A DNA stretch of 64,000 bases from Nocardioides sp. zg-1308. Its GTDB lineage: Bacteria > Actinomycetota > Actinomycetes > Propionibacteriales > Nocardioidaceae. Below the pieces are notes generated by a model. It had not been told where the DNA came from. It saw nothing but the letters and a program-made list of their open reading frames with translations, and did not search any database. The DNA lies in contig NZ_JABJQY010000002.1 in NCBI RefSeq assembly GCF_013155375.1, positions 1,116,001-1,180,000 of the forward strand, read 5' to 3'. Both the position numbers and the translations under genes were made by a program. Shown one piece after another: positions 1 through 7,482 of the stretch. Numbering within the stretch: the stretch's first letter is position 1; each line of letters begins with the position of its first letter.

Positions 1-535
1 TGCGCAGCTGGGTGCAGCCGTCGATCCTCGCCGCCTCGATCAGCTCGTCCGGGATCGCGTCGACGAGGTACTGGCGCATGAAGAAGACGCCGAACGCGGT
101 GACCAGGAAGGGCAGGACCACCGCGGTGCGGGTCCCTGCGAGCCCGAGGTTGCTGAACTCCTTGAGCAAGGGCACGAACGCGAGCTGGGTCGGCACCGCC
201 AAGGTGGCGACGACGAAGGCCATGGCCAGGTTGGCTCCCCGGAACCGCAGCTTGGCGAGGGAGTAGCCGGCCAGGGTGGAGAAGAACACCACCGACGCCG
301 CCGAGACGCTGGAGATGACGACCGAGTTGCCCAGCGCCGCCCAGAAGTCGATCTGGTCGAAGACGCGCCGCGCGTTGTCGAGGAAGTGGCCGCCCGGGTA
401 GAGCGGCGGCGGGCTCTGGATCGCGCGCTCCTTGGTCACCGAGCCGATGACGAAGGACCAGTAGAGGGGGAAGGCCGAGCCCACCACGAAGGCGGAGAGC
501 AGGCCGTAGACCAGGAACCCGGGACGCCGGCTCAC
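1..535 (-). CDS. Carbohydrate ABC transporter permease, MalG type (partial, runs off left edge)
   Basis: Inner-membrane permease of a sugar ABC importer. About 178 residues are visible before the window edge cuts it. An N-terminal membrane segment (around residues 7-25) is followed by an extracytoplasmic stretch and further hydrophobic segments. The cytoplasmic loop carries the permease signature EAARIDG that contacts the ATPase. The start is a GTG at 535 that overlaps the stop of the upstream permease by 4 nt (GTGA), so the two are translationally coupled. It is the last visible gene of the operon binding protein - MalF - MalG. No ATPase is seen; many actinobacterial sugar importers share one encoded elsewhere (family knowledge). 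The substrate cannot be told from sequence. Confidence 0.9.
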   Translation of the reverse strand, partial: MSRRPGFLVYGLLSAFVVGSAFPLYWSFVIGSVTKERAIQSPPPLYPGGHFLDNARRVFDQIDFWAALGNSVVISSVSAASVVFFSTLAGYSLAKLRFRGANLAMAFVVATLAVPTQLAFVPLLKEFSNLGLAGTRTAVVLPFLVTAFGVFFMRQYLVDAIPDELIEAARIDGCTQLR

Positions 536-1518
536 CGCTCGGCCCTCCTCTGCAGGTGACGGGTGACGAGGAACTGGAGCAGCGCGATGCCGATGATGAG
601 CAGCACGATCAGCCACGTGGCCGCGGCGGCCCGCGGGTAGGGGTCGGTGCCGCTGTTGGAGGTGTTGAACACGTACATCGTCAGCGTCTGGTACTGGTAG
701 TTCGCGCCGCCCTGGAACTGCAGGTTCGTGTCGAAGAGCCGGGGCTCGGTGAAGATCTGCATCCCGCCGATGGTCGCGGTGACGATGACGAAGAACATCG
801 TCGGCCGGATCGACGGCAGCGTGACGTGGAGGAACTGCCGCACGCGGCTGGCGCCGTCGAGTGCCGCCGCCTCGTAGAGCTGGCGCGGGACCGCCTGCAT
901 CGCGGCCAGGATGATGAGCGTGTTGTAGCCGGTCCAGCGGTAGTTGACCATCGTGGCGATCGCGGTCCAGCTCGCGAACCGGTCGGAGTGCCAGCTGACG
1001 CCGGGCAGGCCGACCGCGCGGATGATCTCGTTGACCAGGCCGGACTTGTCGGCGAAGAGGCTGCCGAAGATCAGCGCGGTCGCTGCCGGCGCGACGACGA
1101 ACGGCAGCAGGACGCTCATCCGCCACCAGGTCCGTCCCCGCAGCGGCGTGTCCAGCATCCCGGCGATGACCGTGGCGATCAGGACCTGCGGCACCGAGGA
1201 GAGCAGGAAGATGCCGATGGTGTTCCAGAAGGCCTTGTGGAAGACCGGGTCCGTGAGCACGTGGGCGTAGTTGGCGAAGCCGACGCCCGGACCGTGGTCG
1301 GCCCCGTAGCGAGGCCAGGAGAAGAAGGAGAGGTAGCCCGAGTAGGCCATCGGGTAGACCCCGACGAGCAGGAACGCCAGGAAGAAGGGCAGGAAGTAGA
1401 GGTACGGCGAGAAGCGGAAGTCCCACTGGGAGAGCTTCTGGCGCCACGTCAGCCGCGGCGTCGGCGGACCGGTCTGCTGCGCCGGCTCGCCGGTCCTGAG
1501 GGCCTCGATGGTCGTCAT
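532..1518 (-). CDS. Carbohydrate ABC transporter permease, MalF type
   Basis: Membrane permease of 328 aa, partner of the downstream MalG-type permease. About six membrane segments are apparent; the first begins near residue 38 (FSPYLYFLPFFLAFLLVGVY). The EAA loop reads EAAALDGASRVRQFLHVTLP near residue 230. The ATG at 1518 is chosen because everything upstream in this open frame lies inside another gene and because GAGAAAGG sits just before it. It lies 98 nt downstream of the binding-protein gene, and that gap holds a strong stem-loop. The substrate is unknown, but the LacI-type operators and the SMP-30 neighbour suggest a sugar or sugar acid. Confidence 0.92.
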   Translation of the reverse strand: MTTIEALRTGEPAQQTGPPTPRLTWRQKLSQWDFRFSPYLYFLPFFLAFLLVGVYPMAYSGYLSFFSWPRYGADHGPGVGFANYAHVLTDPVFHKAFWNTIGIFLLSSVPQVLIATVIAGMLDTPLRGRTWWRMSVLLPFVVAPAATALIFGSLFADKSGLVNEIIRAVGLPGVSWHSDRFASWTAIATMVNYRWTGYNTLIILAAMQAVPRQLYEAAALDGASRVRQFLHVTLPSIRPTMFFVIVTATIGGMQIFTEPRLFDTNLQFQGGANYQYQTLTMYVFNTSNSGTDPYPRAAAATWLIVLLIIGIALLQFLVTRHLQRRAER

Positions 1519-1557
1519 CGGGCTGCCTTTCTCGGAGGTGGGGCACGGTGCCCCGGG

Positions 1558-1585
1558 CCGGGGAGGTCGTGGAGGACCTCCCCGG
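1558..1585 (-). other. Intercistronic stem-loop between binding protein and permease genes
   Basis: An 11-bp perfect inverted repeat (1558-1568 with 1575-1585) encloses a 6-nt loop. It has no T-tract. In sugar ABC operons a hairpin at this place commonly stabilises the binding-protein message or attenuates transcription into the permeases, so that the binding protein is made in excess. That role is inferred here. Confidence 0.55.
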
Positions 1586-1616
1586 CGGGAGCGTCCGTGC
1601 TGGACGGGGTCATCGG

Positions 1617-2900
1617 TCAGGACAGGCTCTCGACGGCCTGCTCGAACGTCGCCCACGACTCGTCCGGCGAGATGCCCTCGTCGACACGCTGGATCGCGGT
1701 GAGGAAGAGGCCGAGGATGTCGGAGTACTTGTCGCCCTTGTAGGGGTGGCCGGGCTCGACCGCCGCGGCGCGGTTGGCGAGGATCTTGGCGGTGGGGGCG
1801 TCGTTGAAGTAGGGGTCGGTGATGTTCTCCTCGGCGAGCGCCTCCTGCGCCCCGATGTTGGCCGGGTAGTTGCCGGCCGCCTCGAAGGCGGCGAGCTGCT
1901 GCTCGGTGTCGGTCAGCCAGTTGGCGAGCTCCTTGGCCTCCTCCTGGTGCTCGGACTGCATCGGCACGGCGAGGTAGGACCCGCCCCAGTTGCCGCCGCC
2001 GCCGGGGAAGGCGTCGACGAAGTCCCAGCCCTCGACGTCCGGGGCGGCCGACTTCACGTTGGAGAACATCCAGCCCGGGCAGGGGATCGTGGCGAAGCCG
2101 TCGTTGGCGAACCCGGCCTCCCAGTCGTCCTCCCACTGCACGACGCGGGGGGAGAGCGTGTCGACCTTGCTGGTGACGGTCTCCCACACGTTCTGGAGCT
2201 CGGGGTTGTTCACCTCGACCGTGTTGTCCTCGGTCTGGAAGGGGAACTGCGTCTGGTTCAGCATGGCCTGGGCGATCGCCCCGCTGGAGTCGAACCACTT
2301 GGTCTCGGGCAGCTCCTCGGTGAGCTGCTCGCCGGCGGCGAAGTAGCTGTCCCAGCTCTCGAAGACCGCCTTGACCTCCTCGCGGTCGCTCGGGAGCCCG
2401 GCCTTCTCGAAGAGGTCGGCGCGGTAGCAGAAGCCCTCGGGGCCCGCGTCGGTCGGGTAGGCGACCTGCTTGCCGTCGGCGGTCTGGGCGTTCTCGTAGG
2501 CGTACTCCACCCAGCGGTCGTCGAGCGAGGGGTCGGTGAGGTCGGCGAACTGCTCGGACGCGCCGTCGGTGAGGAACTGCGGCATCGCGTCGCCCTCGAT
2601 CGCGACCACGTCGGTCAGGCCGTCGCCGGCCTGCAGGGCCTGCGTCATCGTCTGTTTCCACGGGTCCCAGTCGGCGATCTTGGTCATCTTCACCGAGAAC
2701 GGGCGGTCGGGGTCGGCGTTCCACTGCTCGATCAGCGCGTCGTAGCCGAAGTCGCTGAACGTCGTGATGGTGAGGACGTCGTCCTTGCCGAGAGAGGCCT
2801 GGCTCGCCTCGGAGTCGCCGCCGCAGGCGGCCATGGTGCCGGCGACGAGTGCCAGGGCGACACCGACAGCGGCCTTTCGTGGAGTGGTGGAGTGGCGCAT
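1617..2900 (-). CDS. Sugar ABC transporter substrate-binding lipoprotein
   Basis: Extracellular solute-binding protein, family 1 type, 427 aa. The N-terminus has a basic start, a hydrophobic core and a lipobox ending at Cys26 (AGTMAAC), so it should be lipid-anchored outside the membrane. The mature protein begins with an Asp/Ser-rich linker, then has the usual two-lobe binding-protein length and many aromatic residues. The ATG at 2900 follows GAGGAGCA at good spacing; the longer open frame upstream crosses the operator and is rejected. First gene of the operon, with a LacI-type palindrome 31-46 nt upstream of the start. Ligand unknown. Confidence 0.93.
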   Translation of the reverse strand: MRHSTTPRKAAVGVALALVAGTMAACGGDSEASQASLGKDDVLTITTFSDFGYDALIEQWNADPDRPFSVKMTKIADWDPWKQTMTQALQAGDGLTDVVAIEGDAMPQFLTDGASEQFADLTDPSLDDRWVEYAYENAQTADGKQVAYPTDAGPEGFCYRADLFEKAGLPSDREEVKAVFESWDSYFAAGEQLTEELPETKWFDSSGAIAQAMLNQTQFPFQTEDNTVEVNNPELQNVWETVTSKVDTLSPRVVQWEDDWEAGFANDGFATIPCPGWMFSNVKSAAPDVEGWDFVDAFPGGGGNWGGSYLAVPMQSEHQEEAKELANWLTDTEQQLAAFEAAGNYPANIGAQEALAEENITDPYFNDAPTAKILANRAAAVEPGHPYKGDKYSDILGLFLTAIQRVDEGISPDESWATFEQAVESLS

Positions 2901-2930
2901 GGTCTGGTGCTCCTCGCGGTCGAGCCGGTG

Positions 2931-2946
2931 GTGGAATCGATTCCAC
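2931..2946. promoter_or_regulatory. LacI-family operator (perfect palindrome GTGGAATCGATTCCAC)
   Basis: A perfect 16-nt palindrome with the central CG typical of LacI/GalR operators, placed between the start codon of the binding-protein gene and its likely promoter. A second copy with the same half-sites (TGGAA...TTCCA) stands about 100 nt away before the divergent gene, so one repressor probably controls both directions. The repressor gene is not in the window. Confidence 0.7.
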
Positions 2947-3031
2947 CGCTGTTGCCGGGAAACTATGACGGCCATCACACCGACCGTCAAGGGGCCCGCC
3001 CCGCACGGACCGCTCAGCTGCGTCCGCTCGG

Positions 3032-3045
3032 TGGAATCGCTTCCA
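3032..3045. promoter_or_regulatory. Second LacI-family operator (TGGAATCGCTTCCA)
   Basis: Near-perfect palindrome with the same half-sites as the site at 2931-2946. It lies 11 nt upstream of the GTG of the SMP-30 gene, where bound repressor would block initiation. The shared sequence links the divergent gene to the same sugar regulon. Confidence 0.65.
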
Positions 3046-3055
3046 TTGGAGTGGT

Positions 3056-3964
3056 GTGCCGACTACGATCACCGCACCCCCAGACCACCGCTCGACCGTC
3101 CACGTTCCGGAGGAAGCCATCCGAGCCGAGCAGCTGACCGACGTCGTCACCCACCACGGGGAGGGCATGGGCTGGGATCCCGCCCTGTCGCGCCTCCGCC
3201 TGGTCGACGTCTTCGCGGGCGACCTCCTCACCATCGACGGCGGGCTCCTCGAGTCGCGCCTCCACGTGGGCGACGTCGTGGGCGCATGGCGTCCCCGCGC
3301 CGACGGCGGCGTCGTGGTCGCGGTGGACGACAGGTTCCTCCTGCTCGACCCCGCGGGCGGGGTCGAGTGGACCTCGCCCTCGCTGTTCGGGCCGGGCCTC
3401 CGCATGAACGACGGAGGGTGCGACCGGCAGGGGCGGTTCTACTGCGGCTCGATGGGCGTGGACGCGCTGCCCGGACAGGGCACCCTGTGGCGGCTCGACC
3501 AGGACCGCACGGTCACGCCGGCCCTGACCGACCTCACGATCCCCAACGGACTCGTCTGGTCCGTGGACGGGCGCCACGCGTACCACGTGGACACCCCACG
3601 GGGCTCGGTCGACGTGCTGCAGCACGACGGCAGCACCGGGGCCCTGGGGCGCAGGACACCGGTGGCGCGCGTGTCCGGGGGCGACCCCGACGGCATGGCG
3701 CAGGATGCGGACGGCGGTCTCTGGGTCGCCCTGTGGGGCGGCTCCGCCGTGCACCGCTACTCCCTCGACGGCACGCTCACCGCGGTCGTCGAGGTGGACG
3801 CGGCCCAGGTGTCCTCCTGCGCGTTCGGCGGCCCGGGCGACACCCACCTCTACATCACCACGTCCAGGCAGGGCCTCGGCGACGCCGAGGACCCCGCGGC
3901 GGGTGCGGTCTTCTGCGTCGACGTGGACGTCGAGGGAGCGCCGGTCGCGGCATTCGCCGCCTGA
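3056..3964 (+). CDS. SMP-30/gluconolactonase/LRE-like protein
   Basis: A 302-aa cytoplasmic six-bladed beta-propeller of the SMP-30/gluconolactonase family, which hydrolyses sugar lactones using a bound divalent metal. Family features visible are an early metal-binding Glu (EGMGWDP), RMNDGGCDRQGRFYCGSM, the TIPNGLVWS segment with its conserved Asn, and GGDPDGMAQDADG with its conserved Asp. The GTG at 3056 follows TTGGAG and a LacI-type operator. Divergent from a sugar importer, so it probably acts on a lactone of the imported sugar or its oxidised form. The exact substrate is not predictable. Confidence 0.85.
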   Translation: MPTTITAPPDHRSTVHVPEEAIRAEQLTDVVTHHGEGMGWDPALSRLRLVDVFAGDLLTIDGGLLESRLHVGDVVGAWRPRADGGVVVAVDDRFLLLDPAGGVEWTSPSLFGPGLRMNDGGCDRQGRFYCGSMGVDALPGQGTLWRLDQDRTVTPALTDLTIPNGLVWSVDGRHAYHVDTPRGSVDVLQHDGSTGALGRRTPVARVSGGDPDGMAQDADGGLWVALWGGSAVHRYSLDGTLTAVVEVDAAQVSSCAFGGPGDTHLYITTSRQGLGDAEDPAAGAVFCVDVDVEGAPVAAFAA

Positions 3965-4033
3965 GGCACCCCGTCCGAGAAAGTTGCGGGGAGACGCAAC
4001 CCTTCGTGGCCGTCCGGCGTCTGTACTGACGAG

Positions 4034-4070
4034 GGGACCAGACACGTACGGGGGTCGTGTCTGGTCCCTT
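4034..4070 (+). terminator. Intrinsic-terminator-like hairpin after the SMP-30 gene
   Basis: A perfect 13-bp inverted repeat (4034-4046 with 4056-4068), 9-nt loop, followed only by TT. It lies 70 nt past the SMP-30 stop and just before the FemX-like gene, isolating the two units. Confidence 0.65.
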
Positions 4071-4071
4071 G

Positions 4072-4077
4072 TAACGT
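4072..4077 (+). promoter_or_regulatory. -10-like hexamer TAACGT, likely leaderless promoter of the FemX-like gene
   Basis: TANNNT hexamer ending 6 nt before the GTG at 4084, which would put the transcription start at the start codon. The pattern recurs before other genes in the window. No clear -35 element is seen. Confidence 0.4.
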
Positions 4078-4083
4078 GTCGGG

Positions 4084-5220
4084 GTGACGACCTCCCTGAC
4101 GCTGCGCCCCGTCTCCGCGCAGGAGCACCGCGACTTCATCGCTCGCCGGTCGTCCGCCAGCTTCCTGCAGACGCCCGGCTGGGCGCGCGTGAAGGCCGAG
4201 TGGCGCGCCGAGTCCATCGGCTGGTTCCGCGACGGTGCGCTCGTCGGCGCCGGTCTCGTCCTCTACCGCCAGCTGCCGAAGGTGCGGCGCTACCTCGCCT
4301 ACCTGCCCGAGGGCCCGGTGATCGACTGGGCCGGCGACGACCTCGAGGCGTGGCTGGCGCCGATGGTCGCCCACCTCAAGGCGCAGGGCGCCTTCGCCGT
4401 GCGGATGGGCCCCCCGGTCGTGACGCGCCGCTGGTCGGCCGAGCAGGTCAAGGCGGGGATCGCCGACGAGTCCGTGCGCCGCCTCGGCGACGTACCTCCC
4501 CTCGAGCGCTCGCAGGACGGTGCCCGCGTCATTGCCCAGCTGCACGAGCTCGGCTGGCAGCAGCAGTCCGCAGAGGGCGGCTTCTCCGCCGGGCAGCCCC
4601 AGTTCAACTTCCAGATCCCCCTGGTCGACGCCGACGGCCTGCCCCGCACGGAGGCCGACGTCCTGGCCGGGATGAACCAGCTGTGGCGCCGCAACATCAA
4701 GAAGGCCGACAAGAGCGGCGTCGAGGTGGCCCTCGGGGAGCGCGCCGACCTCAAGGCGTTCCACGACCTCTACGTCCACACCGCCGAGCGCGACCACTTC
4801 GCACCGCGACCGCTGTCCTACTTCGAGACGATGTACGACGCCCTCCTCGCCGAGGACCCGGACCGGATCCAGGTCTGGCTGGCCCGCCACGAGGGCGACC
4901 TGGTGGCGGCCACCATCGCCATCCGCGTCGGCACGCACGCGTGGTACTCCTACGGCGCCTCGTCCACCGAGAAGCGCGAGGTGCGCGGCTCCAACGCCGT
5001 GCAGTGGGCGATGATCCGCCACGCGCTGGCAGCCGGTGCGCACGTCTACGACCTGCGCGGCATCACCGAGACCCTCGACGCCGACGACCCGCACGTGGGC
5101 CTGATCCAGTTCAAGGTCGGCACCGGCGGCGAGGCGGTCGAGCACGCCGGCGAGTGGGACCTCCCGGTCAACCGCGCGATCTACAAGGCGTTCCAGGTCT
5201 ACCTGGCGCGCAGGGGGTGA
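4084..5220 (+). CDS. FemAB/FemX-family aminoacyltransferase (peptidoglycan cross-bridge)
   Basis: A 378-aa member of the Fem family, which transfers amino acids from aminoacyl-tRNA to the stem peptide of lipid II on the cytoplasmic face. Two GNAT-like halves are apparent. The first includes FLQTPGWARVKAEWRAESIG (residues 28-47); the second includes the conserved LWRRNIKKADKSGVEV stretch near residue 200 and YGASSTEKREVRGSNAVQWA near residue 300. The GTG start follows a -10-like hexamer, not an SD sequence. It is followed 7 nt later by an alanine racemase-like gene, consistent with a cell-wall role. Which amino acid is transferred is unknown. Confidence 0.88.
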   Translation: MTTSLTLRPVSAQEHRDFIARRSSASFLQTPGWARVKAEWRAESIGWFRDGALVGAGLVLYRQLPKVRRYLAYLPEGPVIDWAGDDLEAWLAPMVAHLKAQGAFAVRMGPPVVTRRWSAEQVKAGIADESVRRLGDVPPLERSQDGARVIAQLHELGWQQQSAEGGFSAGQPQFNFQIPLVDADGLPRTEADVLAGMNQLWRRNIKKADKSGVEVALGERADLKAFHDLYVHTAERDHFAPRPLSYFETMYDALLAEDPDRIQVWLARHEGDLVAATIAIRVGTHAWYSYGASSTEKREVRGSNAVQWAMIRHALAAGAHVYDLRGITETLDADDPHVGLIQFKVGTGGEAVEHAGEWDLPVNRAIYKAFQVYLARRG

Positions 5221-5227
5221 CGCGCCG

Positions 5228-6319
5228 ATGAGCCTGGTCCTCACGGTGGACGGCGCGCGCTGGCGCGCGCACCTCCTCTCGACGGTCACCCGCCACCCCG
5301 GCATCGTGCCGGTCGCCAAGGGCAACGGCTACGGCCTCTCGCTCGGGCGCCTGGCCCGCCGCGCGCAGTGGCTGGCCGAGCACGCCGAGGAGACCGGCGC
5401 GCCGCTCGACGTCGTCGCTGTCGGCACCTACGACGAGGTCGAGGAGGCCGCCAGCCGCTACGCCGGTGACCTCCTCGTGCTCACGCCGTGGCGTCCCTTC
5501 GGCGCAGCGCTCGACCTGCAGGACCGCACCGCCTCGCGCGTCGTGCACACCGTGAGCCGGCCCGCCGACCTCGCCGCCCTGCGCGAGCGCGACCCCGAGG
5601 CGCGCTTCGTGCTCGAGCAGCTCACCTCGATGCGCCGCCACGGCATGACCCGCCGCGACCTCGAGGCGGCGGCCGAGACCCTCGCCGCCCAGGGCGGCGG
5701 CGCGCGGCACCGGCTGCGCGGCGTGGCCATGCACCTGCCGCTCAACACCACCTCCCACCTCGGTGAGGTGACCCGGCTGATCAACGACGTCGTCGCCTCG
5801 GGCCTGCCGACGCGCACCGTCTTCGTCTCCCACCTCACGAGCGACGAGCTCGACCGGCTGGCGACGACCTACCCCGACTTCACCGTCCGGCCCCGCGTCG
5901 GCACGGGCCTCTGGCTCGGCGACCGCGGTGCGCTCTCGGTGACCTCCACCGTGCTCGACGTGCACGAGGTCGAGCGCGGCGACGTCTTCGGCTACCGCGG
6001 ACGCAGCGTCCCCAAGCACGGCCACATCGTGGTGGTCAGCGGGGGCACCGCCCACGGCATCGGCCTCGAGGCGCCGACCGGCGACCAGTCCCTGCGGGCG
6101 CGCGCCGCGACCCTCGCCCGCGGCGGCATGGACGCCGTCGGCTTCGTCCGATCGCCGTTCTCGATCGACGGCAAGCAGCGCCTGTTCGCCGAGCCCCCCC
6201 ACATGCAGGCCTCGATGCTGTTCGTGCCCTCAGGCGCGCGTGTCCCCGACATCGGCGAGCGGGTCGACGTGCGGGTCCGCTTCACCGCGACCGACTTCGA
6301 CCGCGTCGTCATCTCCTGA
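5228..6319 (+). CDS. Alanine racemase-like PLP enzyme
   Basis: A 363-aa fold-III PLP enzyme. The N-terminal TIM barrel has the PLP-lysine segment VAKGNGYG near residue 35, and a beta domain follows from about residue 240. A canonical Alr would interconvert L- and D-alanine; this one is divergent and could act on another amino acid. It forms an operon with the FemX-like transferase (7-nt gap), so it may supply an amino acid for the cross-bridge. Its last 90 nt overlap the 3' end of the convergent membrane-protein gene. Confidence 0.8.
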   Translation: MSLVLTVDGARWRAHLLSTVTRHPGIVPVAKGNGYGLSLGRLARRAQWLAEHAEETGAPLDVVAVGTYDEVEEAASRYAGDLLVLTPWRPFGAALDLQDRTASRVVHTVSRPADLAALRERDPEARFVLEQLTSMRRHGMTRRDLEAAAETLAAQGGGARHRLRGVAMHLPLNTTSHLGEVTRLINDVVASGLPTRTVFVSHLTSDELDRLATTYPDFTVRPRVGTGLWLGDRGALSVTSTVLDVHEVERGDVFGYRGRSVPKHGHIVVVSGGTAHGIGLEAPTGDQSLRARAATLARGGMDAVGFVRSPFSIDGKQRLFAEPPHMQASMLFVPSGARVPDIGERVDVRVRFTATDFDRVVIS

Positions 6320-7465
6320 CCCGGCGTCGCGGAGCACCGCGACCACCAGCCAGACGAGTCCCGCGACCCGCAGCACGATCGCCAGCCAGTAGGCGCGGGC
6401 GTCGTCGGTGATGGTCGGGGCCAGCGCCTGGCCGAGCCACCAGCCGGTGATGACCCAGCTGAGCAGGTGGAGGCCCTGCCACACGAGCAGGTCGCGCCAG
6501 CGGCGTACGGCGATCGCCGCCAGCGGCAGGGCCAGCAGGGCGAGCTCCGGGGGCGCCGACGGCGTCACCACGAGCGCGGCGGCCAGCAGCACCAGCCCGG
6601 CCCGCGCGGACGTGATGGGGCTCGGCTGCCCGGACCGCCGCACCAGCCACCACACGGCGCCCGCGGCGAGGGCCAGGACGAGGCCCTGCACCACGGCGCG
6701 CGAGGTGGGTGAGCCACCCAGGCCGGCCTGCTGCAGCAGCAACCAGACGGATCCGGTGTCGGGGTCCTGGCTGGTGGCCCGGCCGGGCAGCGTGACCACG
6801 ACGTACGCCGCCGCTGCCGCGAGCACCGCGTCGACGCGGTCGCGGGTCCGGCCGCCCACGGCGACCACCCCGAGGAACGCCACGGCCACCGGCAGGGCGA
6901 AGGCGGCGCCGATGCCGGCACCGAGGCCGGCCAGCCAGCCGCGCCCGGTCGTCCATCCCCACAGCAGCACGGCGACGCCGACCGCGGCCACCAGCGTCCA
7001 CGACAGCCAGTGGACGAGGAGGACCGGGCCGAGCGCCCAGCCGGCGGCCGCCCACGGGCGGCGGGGGTCGACCCGCACCAGGAGGCCCGTGGCGAGGAGC
7101 GCGAGGGCGGCGAGCAGCACGGCGAGGGCGGCCGTGGTCGCGACCGTGCCGCTGCCGGGGAGCGTCCCGGCGAGCCGCTCGAGCCAGGTGGCCACCTGCG
7201 GCGGCGTGCGCGAGGCGGCGGACGTGCCGGCCAGGTCGGTCCAGCAGAGCTGAGCGAACGGCTGGTCCTGCCGGCCCCACCCCGACGGCACGCAGGCGCC
7301 CTTGCTGAGCATGCCCGCGGCCAGCACGAGGGACGTGGCGCCGAGCAGCGTCCGGGAGGCGTCCCACCAGCGGTGACCGCCGGCGTGGTCGCCGAGCGGC
7401 CCACCCACCACCTCGGACATCGCGGTCGCGACCGGGTCCGTGCGGGTCGGTGCCTCGTGGTCCAC
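6230..7465 (-). CDS. Polytopic membrane protein, probable GT87-like glycosyltransferase
   Basis: A 411-aa integral membrane protein with about ten hydrophobic segments and a long periplasmic-looking loop after the first (GACVPSGWGRQDQPFAQLCW). It resembles the GT87/DUF2029 mannosyltransferase-type proteins that follow the class A PBP gene in many actinobacteria, as in the ponA1 locus of mycobacteria (established synteny). The GTG at 7465 lies 17 nt after the PBP stop and follows GGGGG; an ATG at 7420 is the alternative. The C-terminal tail overlaps the alanine racemase-like gene tail-to-tail by 90 nt. Catalytic function is not proven by visible motifs. Confidence 0.75.
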   Translation of the reverse strand: MDHEAPTRTDPVATAMSEVVGGPLGDHAGGHRWWDASRTLLGATSLVLAAGMLSKGACVPSGWGRQDQPFAQLCWTDLAGTSAASRTPPQVATWLERLAGTLPGSGTVATTAALAVLLAALALLATGLLVRVDPRRPWAAAGWALGPVLLVHWLSWTLVAAVGVAVLLWGWTTGRGWLAGLGAGIGAAFALPVAVAFLGVVAVGGRTRDRVDAVLAAAAAYVVVTLPGRATSQDPDTGSVWLLLQQAGLGGSPTSRAVVQGLVLALAAGAVWWLVRRSGQPSPITSARAGLVLLAAALVVTPSAPPELALLALPLAAIAVRRWRDLLVWQGLHLLSWVITGWWLGQALAPTITDDARAYWLAIVLRVAGLVWLVVAVLRDAGSGDDDAVEVGRGEADPHVDPLADVGDTRA

Positions 7466-7482
7466 CAGTGCCCCCGACCGGA

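Noticed and set aside
532..3405. Very long minus-strand open frame (957 codons) covering the permease and more
   Set aside because: Only the last 328 codons code for a permease; the rest is the shifted frame of the binding-protein gene with Arg/Gly/Pro-rich nonsense, a common GC-rich artefact.
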